Shown: positions 50,265 to 58,497, numbered from the stretch's first letter. The stretch is DNA of 64,000 nucleotides from Streptomyces sp. CNH099 (GCA_000514715.1 AZWL01000017.1:1-64000), one strand, 5' to 3'. Notes: generated by a model from the sequence alone, not told the origin. Program-made: numbers and translations.

Positions 50265-50894
50265 ATGGGTACCGCCAAGTCCAAAGCCGCCGCCCGCCGC
50301 GCCCGCGCGGAGGAGCTGCGCCGCAGGGAAGCCGCCCGCGAGCGCCGCAGCAAGCAGTTCACCTACCTCGCCGTCGCCGTCGTCGTGCTCGCCACGGCGG
50401 TCGGCGGGTGGTTCATCGTCGACGCCGCCCGGGAGGAGGACAAGGCGGCCGCGGCGCCGCTGAAGGGCGAGCAGAGCTGGCCCGACCTCGAACAGGGCCA
50501 CGTCACCGAGGACGTCGACTACGAGATGACGCCCCCCGCCGGCGGCGTCCACGACCCGGCCTGGCAGAACTGCAACGGCGACGTCTACGACGAGCCGATA
50601 CGCGACGAGAACGCCGTGCACGCGCTGGAGCACGGCGCCGTGTGGGTCACGTACACCGACAAGGCCGCCGACGCGGACGTCGAGGCGCTCGCCGAGCGGG
50701 TCGGGAAGACGCCGTACTCGATGCTCAGCCCGTACCCCGACCAGGACGGGACGATCACGCTGACCGCCTGGGGCAGGCAGCTGACGGTGGAGAAGGCGTC
50801 GGACCCGCGGGTGGGCAGGTTCTTCGAGAAGTACGTCCAGGGGCCGCAGACCCCCGAACAGGGTGCCGCGTGCACCGGCGGGAAGGGCGCATGA
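50265..50894 (+). CDS. DUF3105 membrane-anchored protein
   Basis: A 209-residue protein. A basic, coiled N-terminus (SKAAARRARAEELRRREAAR) precedes one membrane helix (FTYLAVAVVVLATAVGGWF) and an extracytoplasmic DUF3105 domain (GGVHDPAWQNCNGDVYDEPI, HALEHGAVWVTYTDKAA). Family function is unknown. The ATG at 50265 has GGAGAAGG upstream. Its stop overlaps the ATG of a DUF305 gene, a common pairing. Confidence 0.92.
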   Translation: MGTAKSKAAARRARAEELRRREAARERRSKQFTYLAVAVVVLATAVGGWFIVDAAREEDKAAAAPLKGEQSWPDLEQGHVTEDVDYEMTPPAGGVHDPAWQNCNGDVYDEPIRDENAVHALEHGAVWVTYTDKAADADVEALAERVGKTPYSMLSPYPDQDGTITLTAWGRQLTVEKASDPRVGRFFEKYVQGPQTPEQGAACTGGKGA

Positions 50895-51535
50895 CGGCCG
50901 CGGACCGGGCCGGCCTGCGGTGGCCGGCGGCGATGGTGGCCGCCGCCGTCCTGGCCTTCGGGGCGTTCGTCGCCGTCCTCGCCACCGGCGGGGACGGCGA
51001 CGCCGCCGCGCCCGTCCCGGACACCGCCTCCGCGGACGCGGGCTTCGCCCGCGACATGGCCGTCCACCACCAGCAGGCCGTCGAGATGTCCCTCATCGTG
51101 CGCGACCGCACCGACGACGAGGACGTGCGCCGCCTCGCCTACGACATCATCAACACCCAGGCCAACCAGCGCGGCATGATGCTCGGCTGGCTGGAGCAGT
51201 GGGAGCTGCCCGTGTCGTCGGCGGAGCCGCCGATGGCCTGGATGGGCCACGGGACGTCCTTCGAGGCGCGCGACGGCGCGCTGATGCCCGGCATGGCGAC
51301 GGACACCCAGCTCGACCGGCTGCGCGGCGCGGCGGGCGAGGACGCCGAGGTGCTGTACCTGACGCTGATGACCGCGCACCACGAGGGCGGTGTCGAGATG
51401 TCGCGGACGGCCGGGGAGGAGGCCGGGACGCGGGTGGTGCGGCGGCTGGCCGAGACGACGCTGCGCGGGCAGCGGTCGGAGATCGAGCTGATGCGCGACA
51501 TGCTCGACGAGCGCGGCGGTGCGGGGAAGCGGTAG
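50891..51535 (+). CDS. DUF305 protein
   Basis: A 214-residue protein. An N-terminal membrane or signal helix (WPAAMVAAAVLAFGAFVAVL) is followed by two DUF305 halves, each with a His motif: GFARDMAVHHQQAVEMSLIV and LTLMTAHHEGGVEMSRTAG. The family has a ferritin-like four-helix fold, and its His/Met residues may bind copper or another metal. It overlaps the DUF3105 gene by four bases. The convergent cation efflux gene supports a metal-related role only weakly. Confidence 0.92.
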   Translation: MTAADRAGLRWPAAMVAAAVLAFGAFVAVLATGGDGDAAAPVPDTASADAGFARDMAVHHQQAVEMSLIVRDRTDDEDVRRLAYDIINTQANQRGMMLGWLEQWELPVSSAEPPMAWMGHGTSFEARDGALMPGMATDTQLDRLRGAAGEDAEVLYLTLMTAHHEGGVEMSRTAGEEAGTRVVRRLAETTLRGQRSEIELMRDMLDERGGAGKR

Positions 51536-51593
51536 CGGCGGGAGGCGACCACGTCGTCGAGGGCGGCCGGGTCCGTCGCGGCCGGACCGCGCC

Positions 51594-51637
51594 GCCGACC
51601 CGCGGGCGCGGCCGGTAGGGGGCGTCCGCGGGTCGGC
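51594..51637. terminator. Hairpin between convergent DUF305 and cation efflux genes
   Basis: GCCGACCCGCGG (51594-51605) and CCGCGGGTCGGC (51626-51637) are perfect 12-base arms around 20 bases. The hairpin lies between two convergent stops and may end transcription in both directions. Confidence 0.6.
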
Positions 51638-51659
51638 GCCCCCGGCGGGCGGCCCCCGG

Positions 51660-52439
51660 TCAGGCGCAGCAGTCGCATCCCTCGGCCGCCCGCTCGCGCT
51701 CCGCGGCGGCGGGGACGGGGCAGCAGGACTCGCCCTGCCAGGCGTTGCGGCCCTCCCGGACGGCGACGGCGGCGATGACGAGGGCGGCGATCGGGTCGGC
51801 GAAGGCCCAGCCGAGGGTCGCGTTGAGGACGAGGCCCACCAGCAGGACGGCCGACAGGTACGTGCAGAGCAGGGTCTGCTTGGAGTCGGCCACGGCGCTG
51901 GCGGAGCCGAGTTCGCGGCCCGCGCGGCGCTGCGCCGCGGAGAGGAACGGCATGATCGCCAGCGACAGCGCGGCCAGCACGATGCCGGGCACGGACGGCT
52001 CCGCCTCGGCCCCGCCGGCCAGGGCGCGTACGGCGTCGGCCGCGACGTAGGCGGCGAGCGCGAAGAACGACACCGCGATGATCCGCAGCGTCCGCCCCTC
52101 CCGGGCCTGCCGGGTGGCGGGGTCGGCCGCGGAGAACTGCCAGGCGAGGGCGGCGGCGGAGGAGACCTCGACGACGGAGTCCAGCCCGAAGCCGATCAGC
52201 GCGCCGGAGGAGGCGAGGACCCCGGCGGTGAGCGCGACGGCCGCCTCGACGGCGTTGTACGCGACCGTCGCCGCGACCAGCCACCGTATCCGGCGGGTGA
52301 GCAGGGCCGCGCGGACCGGCCCCGGTCCACCGCCGGCGCCGGTTCCGCCGGTTCCGCCGGTTCCGCTGCCTTTGCCGACGCCTCTGTCTGTGCCTATGTC
52401 TGTGCCGGCGCTCGCGCCGGTCCCGGTCCCGGCCGCCAT
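51660..52439 (-). CDS. Cation diffusion facilitator-like efflux protein
   Basis: A 259-residue membrane protein. A Gly/Thr-rich N-terminus of about 40 residues, made by short DNA repeats, precedes six helices. GALIGFGLDSVVEVSSAAAL carries the Asp/Glu of the transport site, and ADSKQTLLCTYLSAVLLVGL and ADPIAALVIAAVAVREGRNA are as in actinomycete CDF-like transporters. The C-terminus ends in ESCCPVP and EGCDCCA, a cysteine cluster likely to bind soft metals. It follows the CmtR-like sensor by one base and probably exports cadmium, lead or zinc. Confidence 0.88.
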   Translation of the reverse strand: MAAGTGTGASAGTDIGTDRGVGKGSGTGGTGGTGAGGGPGPVRAALLTRRIRWLVAATVAYNAVEAAVALTAGVLASSGALIGFGLDSVVEVSSAAALAWQFSAADPATRQAREGRTLRIIAVSFFALAAYVAADAVRALAGGAEAEPSVPGIVLAALSLAIMPFLSAAQRRAGRELGSASAVADSKQTLLCTYLSAVLLVGLVLNATLGWAFADPIAALVIAAVAVREGRNAWQGESCCPVPAAAERERAAEGCDCCA

Positions 52440-52440
52440 G

Positions 52441-52776
52441 TCAGCAGCAGCCCTCGGCCGCGGCGTCCGGGCAGGTCCGGTCGGTCGCCACGGCGATGAC
52501 GGCGGCGCGCAGGTCGTCCAGCGCGTGTGCCAGGCGGTGGTCGGCGAGTTCGTACCGCATGCGCCGCCCGTCGGGCGAGGTGACGACGAGCCCGCAGTCG
52601 CGCAGGCACGCCAGGTGGTTGGAGAGCCGGGTGCGGGAGACGCCCAGCGTCTCGGCCAACTCGGCGGGGTAGGCGGGGGCTTCGCGCAGGGCGAGCAGGA
52701 CGCGGCAGCGGATGGGGTCGGCGAGGGCGTGCCCGAAGCGGGCCAGTACGTCGATGTCCGTGGCGGTGGTCAGCAC
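52441..52776 (-). CDS. ArsR/SmtB-family metal sensor, CmtR-like
   Basis: A 111-residue winged-helix repressor. The DNA-binding part is PAELAETLGVSRTRLSNHLA. The cysteines of NHLACLRDCGLVV match Cys57 and Cys61 of mycobacterial CmtR, and TDRTCPD matches its third ligand Cys102. A further CC ends the protein. Cadmium or lead sensing is therefore likely. The GTG at 52774-52776 is the best start, although its ribosome site is poor. A perfect palindrome lies 28-43 bases upstream. It is cotranscribed with the efflux gene. Confidence 0.9.
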   Translation of the reverse strand: MLTTATDIDVLARFGHALADPIRCRVLLALREAPAYPAELAETLGVSRTRLSNHLACLRDCGLVVTSPDGRRMRYELADHRLAHALDDLRAAVIAVATDRTCPDAAAEGCC

Positions 52777-52803
52777 CCCCAGGACGATACACGAAATCCT
52801 GGA

Positions 52804-52819
52804 TTCAGAAAATTCTGAA
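52804..52819. promoter_or_regulatory. Operator palindrome of the CmtR-like regulator
   Basis: TTCAGAA-AA-TTCTGAA is a perfect 16-bp palindrome in an AT-rich patch upstream of the metal sensor gene. It probably overlaps its promoter and binds the repressor. Confidence 0.7.
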
Positions 52820-52866
52820 CTATAAGTCCGAACGGCCGCCCCCACCGCACGACTCGGGGGTACGCG

Positions 52867-53790
52867 TCAGACCACCGCCGCGCCCGCCGTGAAGGCGGCG
52901 AGGACCCCCACCGGGTGGAACGACGCGCGGTTGAACGCGGCGAGGGCCGTGGCGCCGTCGGGGTGGCGGAGGAGGCGGGCGGCGGGGGCGAGGGCGGTGG
53001 GGATCGCGGTGAGGGCCGTGACCGCCAGGCCCACCGCGCCGTACGACGGCCACGCCGCCACCGCCAGGGCGCAGGCCGCCGCCGCGGCGACGAGGAGGAG
53101 GGCGGCCGCGAGGCGGGCGGCGGCCCGGGGGCCGTGGACGATCGGCACCGTCTTGATGCCGAGCGGGGTGTCCTCGGCCATGTCGGCGAGGTCGTTGGGG
53201 ATGTTCCGGCCGCCGATCTCCCACGCCGCCATCCACAGCGCCAGCAGCCCCAGCCGCAGCGGGTCGACGGTGTCGGAGAAGGCGAACCAGCCCGCGCAGG
53301 CGCCGATCGCCACCATCACCCCGCTGAGCAGGCACTTGTACGCCGTGACCGTGGCGAGCCGGCAGTAGGCCGCCTCCAGCAGCGCCGCGCACACGAACAG
53401 CGCCGCGCACACCGGGTTCAGCGCCACCGCCCCCGCCAGCGAGACCGTGCCCAGCAGCAGCACCCACGCCAGCCCCGCCGCGAAGCGCAGCCTGCCCTGC
53501 GCCAGCGGGTGCCGGCCGCCCGCGCCGTCGATGTCGGGGCCCCGGCGGGTCTGCGCCATCGCCGCGCTGCGCCGGTCGAGGCGGGCGTCGAACAGGTCGT
53601 TGGCCGCGAAGACCGCGAGGAAGGCGGCGGCGGTGGCGAGGACGGCGACGGCCAGCCGCCCCGGGGCCGGGCGGTCGGTGGCCAGCAGGGCGCCGACGAG
53701 GGGCTGCGCGATGCTGAGCAGGGCCTGGTTGCCGCGGGAGAAGCCGTACAGGGCCCGCGCCTGGACGGCGAGGGCCACGGGGAGGGTCAT
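52867..53790 (-). CDS. UbiA-family prenyltransferase
   Basis: A 307-residue integral membrane enzyme. The two Asp-rich motifs that bind prenyl diphosphate and magnesium are present: NDLFDARLD near residue 65 and NDLADMAEDTPLGIKT near 200. The first loop continues with GGRHPLAQGRL, as in aromatic prenyltransferases. It probably attaches a polyprenyl chain to an aromatic acceptor such as 4-hydroxybenzoate. The ATG overlaps the stop of the flavin hydroxylase gene by four bases. It is the last gene of a five-gene operon whose first gene makes the prenyl donor. Confidence 0.9.
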   Translation of the reverse strand: MTLPVALAVQARALYGFSRGNQALLSIAQPLVGALLATDRPAPGRLAVAVLATAAAFLAVFAANDLFDARLDRRSAAMAQTRRGPDIDGAGGRHPLAQGRLRFAAGLAWVLLLGTVSLAGAVALNPVCAALFVCAALLEAAYCRLATVTAYKCLLSGVMVAIGACAGWFAFSDTVDPLRLGLLALWMAAWEIGGRNIPNDLADMAEDTPLGIKTVPIVHGPRAAARLAAALLLVAAAAACALAVAAWPSYGAVGLAVTALTAIPTALAPAARLLRHPDGATALAAFNRASFHPVGVLAAFTAGAAVV

Positions 53791-55079
53791 GGGGTGGACT
53801 CCTGGGAGTGCGGGAGCGGGAGGTCGGGGCCGGCGCCGACGTACCAGTGCGCGAACGCGGCGCCCGCAGCGCCCGGTTCGGCCAGCTCGGTGATCCGCGC
53901 CAGCCGGGCGGCCAGCGCCGCGCGGCGGTCCGCGGGCTGCCGCCCCTGCGGGTGCAGCAGGTCCAGGAACCCGGCGGCGAGGTCCCGGGTGCGCAGCACC
54001 TCCGGCAGCCGGCGGGAGGTGTAGCCGGCCAGGTACGCCTCGTCGCCGTCGCGGTAGCGGCGGATGAGCGCGTCGGCCAGGTCGGCGGCGTCCGCGACGG
54101 CGAGGTTCATGCCCTTCGCGCCCGAAGGCGTCAGCACGTGCGCCGCGTCCCCGGCCAGGAAGAGGCGCCCGTGCTGGAAGCGCTGCCGGACGCGGCTGCG
54201 CATCCGCAGCACGCCGGTCTCGACGATGCGCCCCAGCCGCGGCACCGCCTCCGCCGCCGACCGGCCCGCGCCGCGCCTGCGGGCGGCGCCGGACGGCCGG
54301 GTGCCGGACAGCCGGGTGCGCAGCCGCTCGTGGACGCGGGCGGCGGTCCAGCGGGAGACGGCGTCGCCGGCCGGGATCTCCAGGTAGAGGCGGGCGACAC
54401 GGGACGTGCGCGGCATGACGCCGGCGAAGCCGTCCTCGTGGACGGCGTACACGACGCCCGGCACGACGCGGTCGACCTCCGCGAGGAGCGTGAGCCAGTC
54501 GTACGGGTACCGCTCGTCGAGGTCGCCGCGCGGCGCGGCCTGGCGGGGGAGCGCCTGCGCGGTGACGCCCTGCGGGCCGTCGCAGCCGACGACGTAGTCG
54601 CAGTCGACGTCGAGCCCGGCGCACTCGACGCGCGCGGGCCCGGAGCCGTCGGCGGCGGCGTGCACGCGGACCGCGGGCCGGGAGAACTCCGGGGGCCGCC
54701 CCGCCGCGCAGAGGGCGGCGACGAGGTCGCGGACGAGGAGCTGCTGCGGGTACACCCAGTGCCGGACGCCCCCGGACTGCGCGGCGTAGTCGAAGCGCAG
54801 CAGCCGGCCCGTGCACAGGAAGTCGCACCAGCCGTGCCGGGTGCCGTCGGAGAGCAGCCGGTCCGCCAGGCCGTGCGCGCGCAGGTACTCGACGATCCGG
54901 TGCTCCACCAGACCCGCCCGTGCGCGGCGTTCGACGTCGGTGCGGGAGCGGCGCTCCACGAGCACGGCGTCGACCCCGGCCCGTATCAGGACGTTCGCCA
55001 GCACCAGCCCGGCCGGCCCCGCGCCCACGACCGCGACCTGCGTACGCACCCGCCGCCGCGGCCCCGGTGCCGCCGTCAC
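53787..55079 (-). CDS. FAD-dependent aromatic hydroxylase, PobA-like
   Basis: A 430-residue flavoprotein monooxygenase. The FAD motif VAVVGAGPAGLVLANVL is near residue 15, CDYVVGCDGPQG marks the DG motif, and LFLAGDAAHVLTPSGAKGMN is the second FAD motif. Its whole length resembles 4-hydroxybenzoate 3-hydroxylase. By hand alignment the substrate Tyr201, Arg214 and Tyr222 are kept, while Ser212 is Met and the Tyr385 region differs. An insertion of about 20 basic residues lies near position 250. It probably hydroxylates a benzoate-type ring, perhaps after prenylation. It overlaps its neighbours on both sides. Confidence 0.88.
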   Translation of the reverse strand: MTAAPGPRRRVRTQVAVVGAGPAGLVLANVLIRAGVDAVLVERRSRTDVERRARAGLVEHRIVEYLRAHGLADRLLSDGTRHGWCDFLCTGRLLRFDYAAQSGGVRHWVYPQQLLVRDLVAALCAAGRPPEFSRPAVRVHAAADGSGPARVECAGLDVDCDYVVGCDGPQGVTAQALPRQAAPRGDLDERYPYDWLTLLAEVDRVVPGVVYAVHEDGFAGVMPRTSRVARLYLEIPAGDAVSRWTAARVHERLRTRLSGTRPSGAARRRGAGRSAAEAVPRLGRIVETGVLRMRSRVRQRFQHGRLFLAGDAAHVLTPSGAKGMNLAVADAADLADALIRRYRDGDEAYLAGYTSRRLPEVLRTRDLAAGFLDLLHPQGRQPADRRAALAARLARITELAEPGAAGAAFAHWYVGAGPDLPLPHSQESTP

Positions 55080-55708
55080 ACCGGCTCCCGCAGCTCGGCC
55101 GGTACGTGCGCGGGGTTGAACACCTCGCGGACGGCGGCCAGCACCTCGTCACCGCACCACAGCCGGTACGTCCGGAACGCCGCCGCCGGCCGCGGCCCGG
55201 GCGGCCCCGCCGGCCACGGGGTGACCCCGGCGCGTACGACGGTGCGCCCCAGGTCGGCGCCCGCCGCCCGCAGGGCGGGGCCGAGGGGCGCCGCGGGGTC
55301 GGTGAGGCAGCGCCGCAGGGCGGGGTCGCCGGCGGGGGCGGCGACGACCTGGTTCCACGACCACAGCCGGCCGCGGGCGTCGGTGAGGGTCGAGTGGCGT
55401 ACGAGCAGGTCCGCACCCGGCGCGGCGGCGGCCGACAGCAGCGCGGCGGCGCCGTGCGGGGTGTGCTCGGCGCGTACGAGGTCGACGGTCACGCCGCCCA
55501 CCCGCAGCCGCGACCCCGCCCAGGCCTCCAGCAGGGTGGTCGTCAGGCCGTCGCCGCCGAGCAGCATCCGCGTCAGCGGGCTGCGGAACCGGCCGACGGC
55601 CGCGCGGGGGCCGTCGGTTTCGGACAGGTCGGCCACGGCGGTGGTGGCCGGGGAGGCGGCGGTGGTGGCGGCGGGCGGGGGCGGGGAGAGGGGGGTCCTC
55701 GTGGGCAT
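55076..55708 (-). CDS. Chorismate pyruvate-lyase-like protein (UbiC/Rv2949c type)
   Basis: A 210-residue protein with a Pro/Ala-rich N-terminus. The body has SPLTRMLLGGDGLTTTLLEA, DLLVRHSTLTDARGRLWSWN (whose Arg matches UbiC Arg76) and a late REVFNP whose Glu matches the catalytic Glu155. AAPLGPALRAAGADLGRTVV corresponds to the PLG segment. Chorismate lyases make 4-hydroxybenzoate and pyruvate. Similarity is modest, so the call rests partly on its place in an operon with UbiA and PobA-like genes. The ribosome site is weak. Confidence 0.65.
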   Translation of the reverse strand: MPTRTPLSPPPPAATTAASPATTAVADLSETDGPRAAVGRFRSPLTRMLLGGDGLTTTLLEAWAGSRLRVGGVTVDLVRAEHTPHGAAALLSAAAAPGADLLVRHSTLTDARGRLWSWNQVVAAPAGDPALRRCLTDPAAPLGPALRAAGADLGRTVVRAGVTPWPAGPPGPRPAAAFRTYRLWCGDEVLAAVREVFNPAHVPAELREPV

Positions 55709-55720
55709 ACCGGATGCGGC

Positions 55721-56542
55721 TCACTTTCGGGTACGGAGACGGGGACGACGGGCACGGGCGGGGGACGGCGCGGCGGCCGGCGCCACGGCCGGCGGGGCGT
55801 GCGGCGCCCGGGTGGCGGTGGCGACGAGGTACCCCGGCAGCGCGAACCGGGTGTCCACGTGCACCGGCGCACCGCACATCCCCGCGAGCGCCCGGACGGC
55901 GGCGGCGCCGTACACCTTCCGCAGGCTGATCACGCCGTCGTGCGCCTGGGCCGGGCCCCCGGTCAGGAACATCAGCGGCACCGCGCCGAGGCACAGCGGG
56001 TGGCGCCACCCGTCCACCAGCAGCAGGGTCCGCGCCACCCGCGTGCCCTCGCGCAGCAGCGCCGCCACCCCCGCCGGGGGCAGGTGGTGCAGGGACATCG
56101 CCATCACCGCCACGTCGTACGCGCCCGCCGGGGCGTCGATCGAGGTCGCGTCGAGCACCGCGCAGCCGGCCCGCGGATGGCGGCCCAGCGGCCCGGCGCG
56201 CAGCGCCTCGACGACGCGCGGGTTGACGTCGCTGGCGGTGACCAGGGCGGTGGGGTGGCGGCGGAGGATGCCGTACGACAGCCGCCCGCAGCCGGCGCCG
56301 AGTTCGAGGACCCGCGGGTCCGGCGCCGGGCCGAACGCGGCGGCGGTGAGGCGGGCGCAGGTGCGGTAGCCGAGGGTGAGGCGCTGGAACCGGTCGAGGC
56401 CGCGGAGGGACCGGCGGCAGGCGGCCGGGGAGTCGGGGCGGTCGATGTACTCCTCCTTGTCGGTCTCGAAGAGCCGGTCCCAGCGGGCGGCGCGGGGGCC
56501 GCCGCGGGGCATGTCGAGGGCGGGGGCGGGCTCAGGAGGCAC
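55721..56542 (-). CDS. Class I SAM-dependent methyltransferase
   Basis: A 273-residue methyltransferase. Motif I is RVLELGAGCGRLSYGILR, followed by LVTASDVNPRVVEAL and AYDVAVMAMSLHHLPP. The C-terminal 30 residues are a basic Pro/Arg/Ala tail. The GTG at 56540-56542 is chosen because GGAGG lies seven bases before it; a GTG three codons upstream sits too close to it. It overlaps the prenyl synthase gene end. In this operon it may methylate a ring hydroxyl or the carboxyl of the prenylated product. Confidence 0.85.
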   Translation of the reverse strand: MPPEPAPALDMPRGGPRAARWDRLFETDKEEYIDRPDSPAACRRSLRGLDRFQRLTLGYRTCARLTAAAFGPAPDPRVLELGAGCGRLSYGILRRHPTALVTASDVNPRVVEALRAGPLGRHPRAGCAVLDATSIDAPAGAYDVAVMAMSLHHLPPAGVAALLREGTRVARTLLLVDGWRHPLCLGAVPLMFLTGGPAQAHDGVISLRKVYGAAAVRALAGMCGAPVHVDTRFALPGYLVATATRAPHAPPAVAPAAAPSPARARRPRLRTRK

Positions 56543-57635
56543 GGTGTCCACCTCCGGGTGCGGGGCCGTACGCCGACTCCGCCACCTCGTCCGCCAGCCG
56601 GGCCAGCCGGTCGCGGTCCGGCCCCGGCGGCACGGGCGCGAGCGCGCGGTGGCAGCGGTCGACGTACGCGCGCGCCATGCACTGCGCCGCGCGCAGCGCG
56701 CCGGTGTCGCCGGCCAGCCGCGTCAGCCGTGCCAGCTGCCGCCGGCGGGTGCGTGCGTCGGCCGGCCCGTCGAAAAGCTCGGCGAGCGCCGCCCGTTCGG
56801 CCCGGCCGCCGAGGCGGTACGCGAGGAGCACGGGAAGGGCGGGGCGGCGGTTGCGCAGGTCGCTGCAGACGGGCTTCCCGGCGCGCTGCCCGCCGTCGCC
56901 GCCGCCGCTGCCGCCGTCGGCCGCGTACGGCAGCAGGTCGTCCCGGATCTGGAACGCGATCCCCAGCGCCTCCCCGTACGCCGTGAGCACCCCGGCCTGC
57001 TCCGGGCTCCCGCCGCCGAGCAGCGCTCCCACGTGGCACGCGGCGCGGAACAGCGACGCGCTCTTCAGCCGCGCCGTCTCCACGTACGCCCCGATCCCGC
57101 CGTCCGCCCGCCCGGCCACCTCCCGCAGGCCGCCGCTGAGCGTGACCTCCTGGGCGACGCCGCGCGCGGTCTGCTGTCCTGCGGCGCCGAGGGCCTCGAC
57201 GGCGTCGAGGACGGAGCGGTCCGGCACGCCGCTGCGCCGGCAGGCGCCGAGCTGCTGGAAGAGGGCGAAGAACAGCGCGTCGGCCGCCAGCAGCCCGTGG
57301 GCCGTGCCGAACTTGCGGTGCGCGGCGTCCCTGCCGCGGCGCAGGTCGTCGCCGTCGATGATGTCGTCGTGCACGAGTGTGGCGACGTGGGCGAGTTCGA
57401 CGCCCACCGCGGCGGGCATGACGGCGTCGTACCGGCCGCCGACGGCACCGGCGGACGCGAGGAGGACGAGGGGCCGCAGGAACTTGCCGGGCGGGCTGAG
57501 CGCCCACCGCTGCGGGGCGGCCAGCGGGTCGGGGCCGGCGCCGCCCTGGTCGAGCCAGCGGGCGATGCCGGCGTCGACGGCGTGCCGCAGCTCGGCGAGC
57601 GGGAAGCACGCCGCGCCGGCGTCGGTGCGCTGCAT
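56532..57635 (-). CDS. Polyprenyl diphosphate synthase
   Basis: A 367-residue trans-prenyltransferase of the IspA/GGPS type. The first Asp-rich motif is LVHDDIIDGDDLRRG and the conserved GKFLRPLVLLAS precedes it. The second motif reads IAFQIRDDLLPYAAD, so the last Asp of DDxxD is Pro. GKPVCSDLRNRRPALP is the usual C-terminal lysine segment. The two residues before the first motif (TL-VH) suggest a C15-C20 or longer product, but the length cannot be told. It is the first gene of the five-gene operon and supplies the donor for the UbiA enzyme. Confidence 0.9.
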   Translation of the reverse strand: MQRTDAGAACFPLAELRHAVDAGIARWLDQGGAGPDPLAAPQRWALSPPGKFLRPLVLLASAGAVGGRYDAVMPAAVGVELAHVATLVHDDIIDGDDLRRGRDAAHRKFGTAHGLLAADALFFALFQQLGACRRSGVPDRSVLDAVEALGAAGQQTARGVAQEVTLSGGLREVAGRADGGIGAYVETARLKSASLFRAACHVGALLGGGSPEQAGVLTAYGEALGIAFQIRDDLLPYAADGGSGGGDGGQRAGKPVCSDLRNRRPALPVLLAYRLGGRAERAALAELFDGPADARTRRRQLARLTRLAGDTGALRAAQCMARAYVDRCHRALAPVPPGPDRDRLARLADEVAESAYGPAPGGGHRAS

Positions 57636-58023
57636 GAGGACGAGCCGCCTTCCGGGGGAGCAGGGGGGTGCAGGGGCGCCACCGGGCAGGTAACGACGGC
57701 ACGAAAGCCCGGGGCACTGGTGGTCACCCCTCTGGGGGGCTCGCCGTACGGCACGGGGCGCGCGGGCGGGGGGTGCGCGCGCTGGTCGGGGCCCAGCCCC
57801 GCGGGCGGGACGTACGGGTGCGGGCGGGGCGCGGCCGGCGGACTGGGGCAGGCGTCAAGAGGACCGCACGCACGTGGCGCAATCACGATGCCGAGACCGG
57901 CGGGTCAGCGGGGGCGGTCTTGCCCTCCCCGGGCGCGACCTGCCTCAATGCCTAGGTGTCCGGGGTGATCCACCCCGACCCCCCGTCATGTCCCCCCACC
58001 ACCCCCCTGAGACGAGGTATTCC
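57636..58023. other. Divergent promoter region of the prenyl operon and the secreted protein gene
   Basis: This 388-base spacer holds no supported gene. It should contain the promoter of the five-gene operon on the minus strand and that of the secreted protein on the plus strand. I could not assign either with confidence. Confidence 0.4.
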
Positions 58024-58497
58024 ATGACGAACGGAAGGCCGGCGGCGCGCAGCGCCCTGGGTGTCGGTGCCGCGGTCGCGGGCGCGCTGTTACTGGCGGC
58101 GCCGAGCGCGCTCGCGGTGGAGCCGCAGACCGCCACCACCGCGTTCGACTGCGGCAGTTGGGGCGCCGGAGCGGCGACGCTCGAAGCCACGCAGGACGGC
58201 ACCGCCGCGACCATCACCATCACCACCGACGCCATCACCTCCCCGACGGACATCCCGGCCGACTCCGCCACCACGACGCTCACGCTCACCAAGAACGGCT
58301 CGGAGACGGTGGAGTTCACCGGCAGCTCCAACCCGGCCATCCCGGCCGAAGCCCCGGCCGACACGGGCCCGTTGACCGGCACCGTCGCCTCCGGCGACTC
58401 CCTGGAGGCCGCGTCCCTGACGGTCACGGTCTTCGGCATGACGGCGACCTGCGAGGCCACGGCGGCGCAGGACCCGGGCCCGTTCGTCTTCGACTGA
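58024..58497 (+). CDS. Secreted protein of unknown function
   Basis: A 157-residue protein with a clear Sec signal (VGAAVAGALLLAAPSALA, cleavage after ALA). The mature part is Thr/Ala-rich and looks all-beta (TATTAFDCGSWGAGAATLEA, VTVFGMTATCEATAA). Two cysteines could form a disulfide. It lacks a membrane anchor or sorting signal. The ATG at 58024 has GAGG eight bases upstream. I know no family; Streptomyces secrete several small beta-rich proteins of this type. Confidence 0.75.
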   Translation: MTNGRPAARSALGVGAAVAGALLLAAPSALAVEPQTATTAFDCGSWGAGAATLEATQDGTAATITITTDAITSPTDIPADSATTTLTLTKNGSETVEFTGSSNPAIPAEAPADTGPLTGTVASGDSLEAASLTVTVFGMTATCEATAAQDPGPFVFD

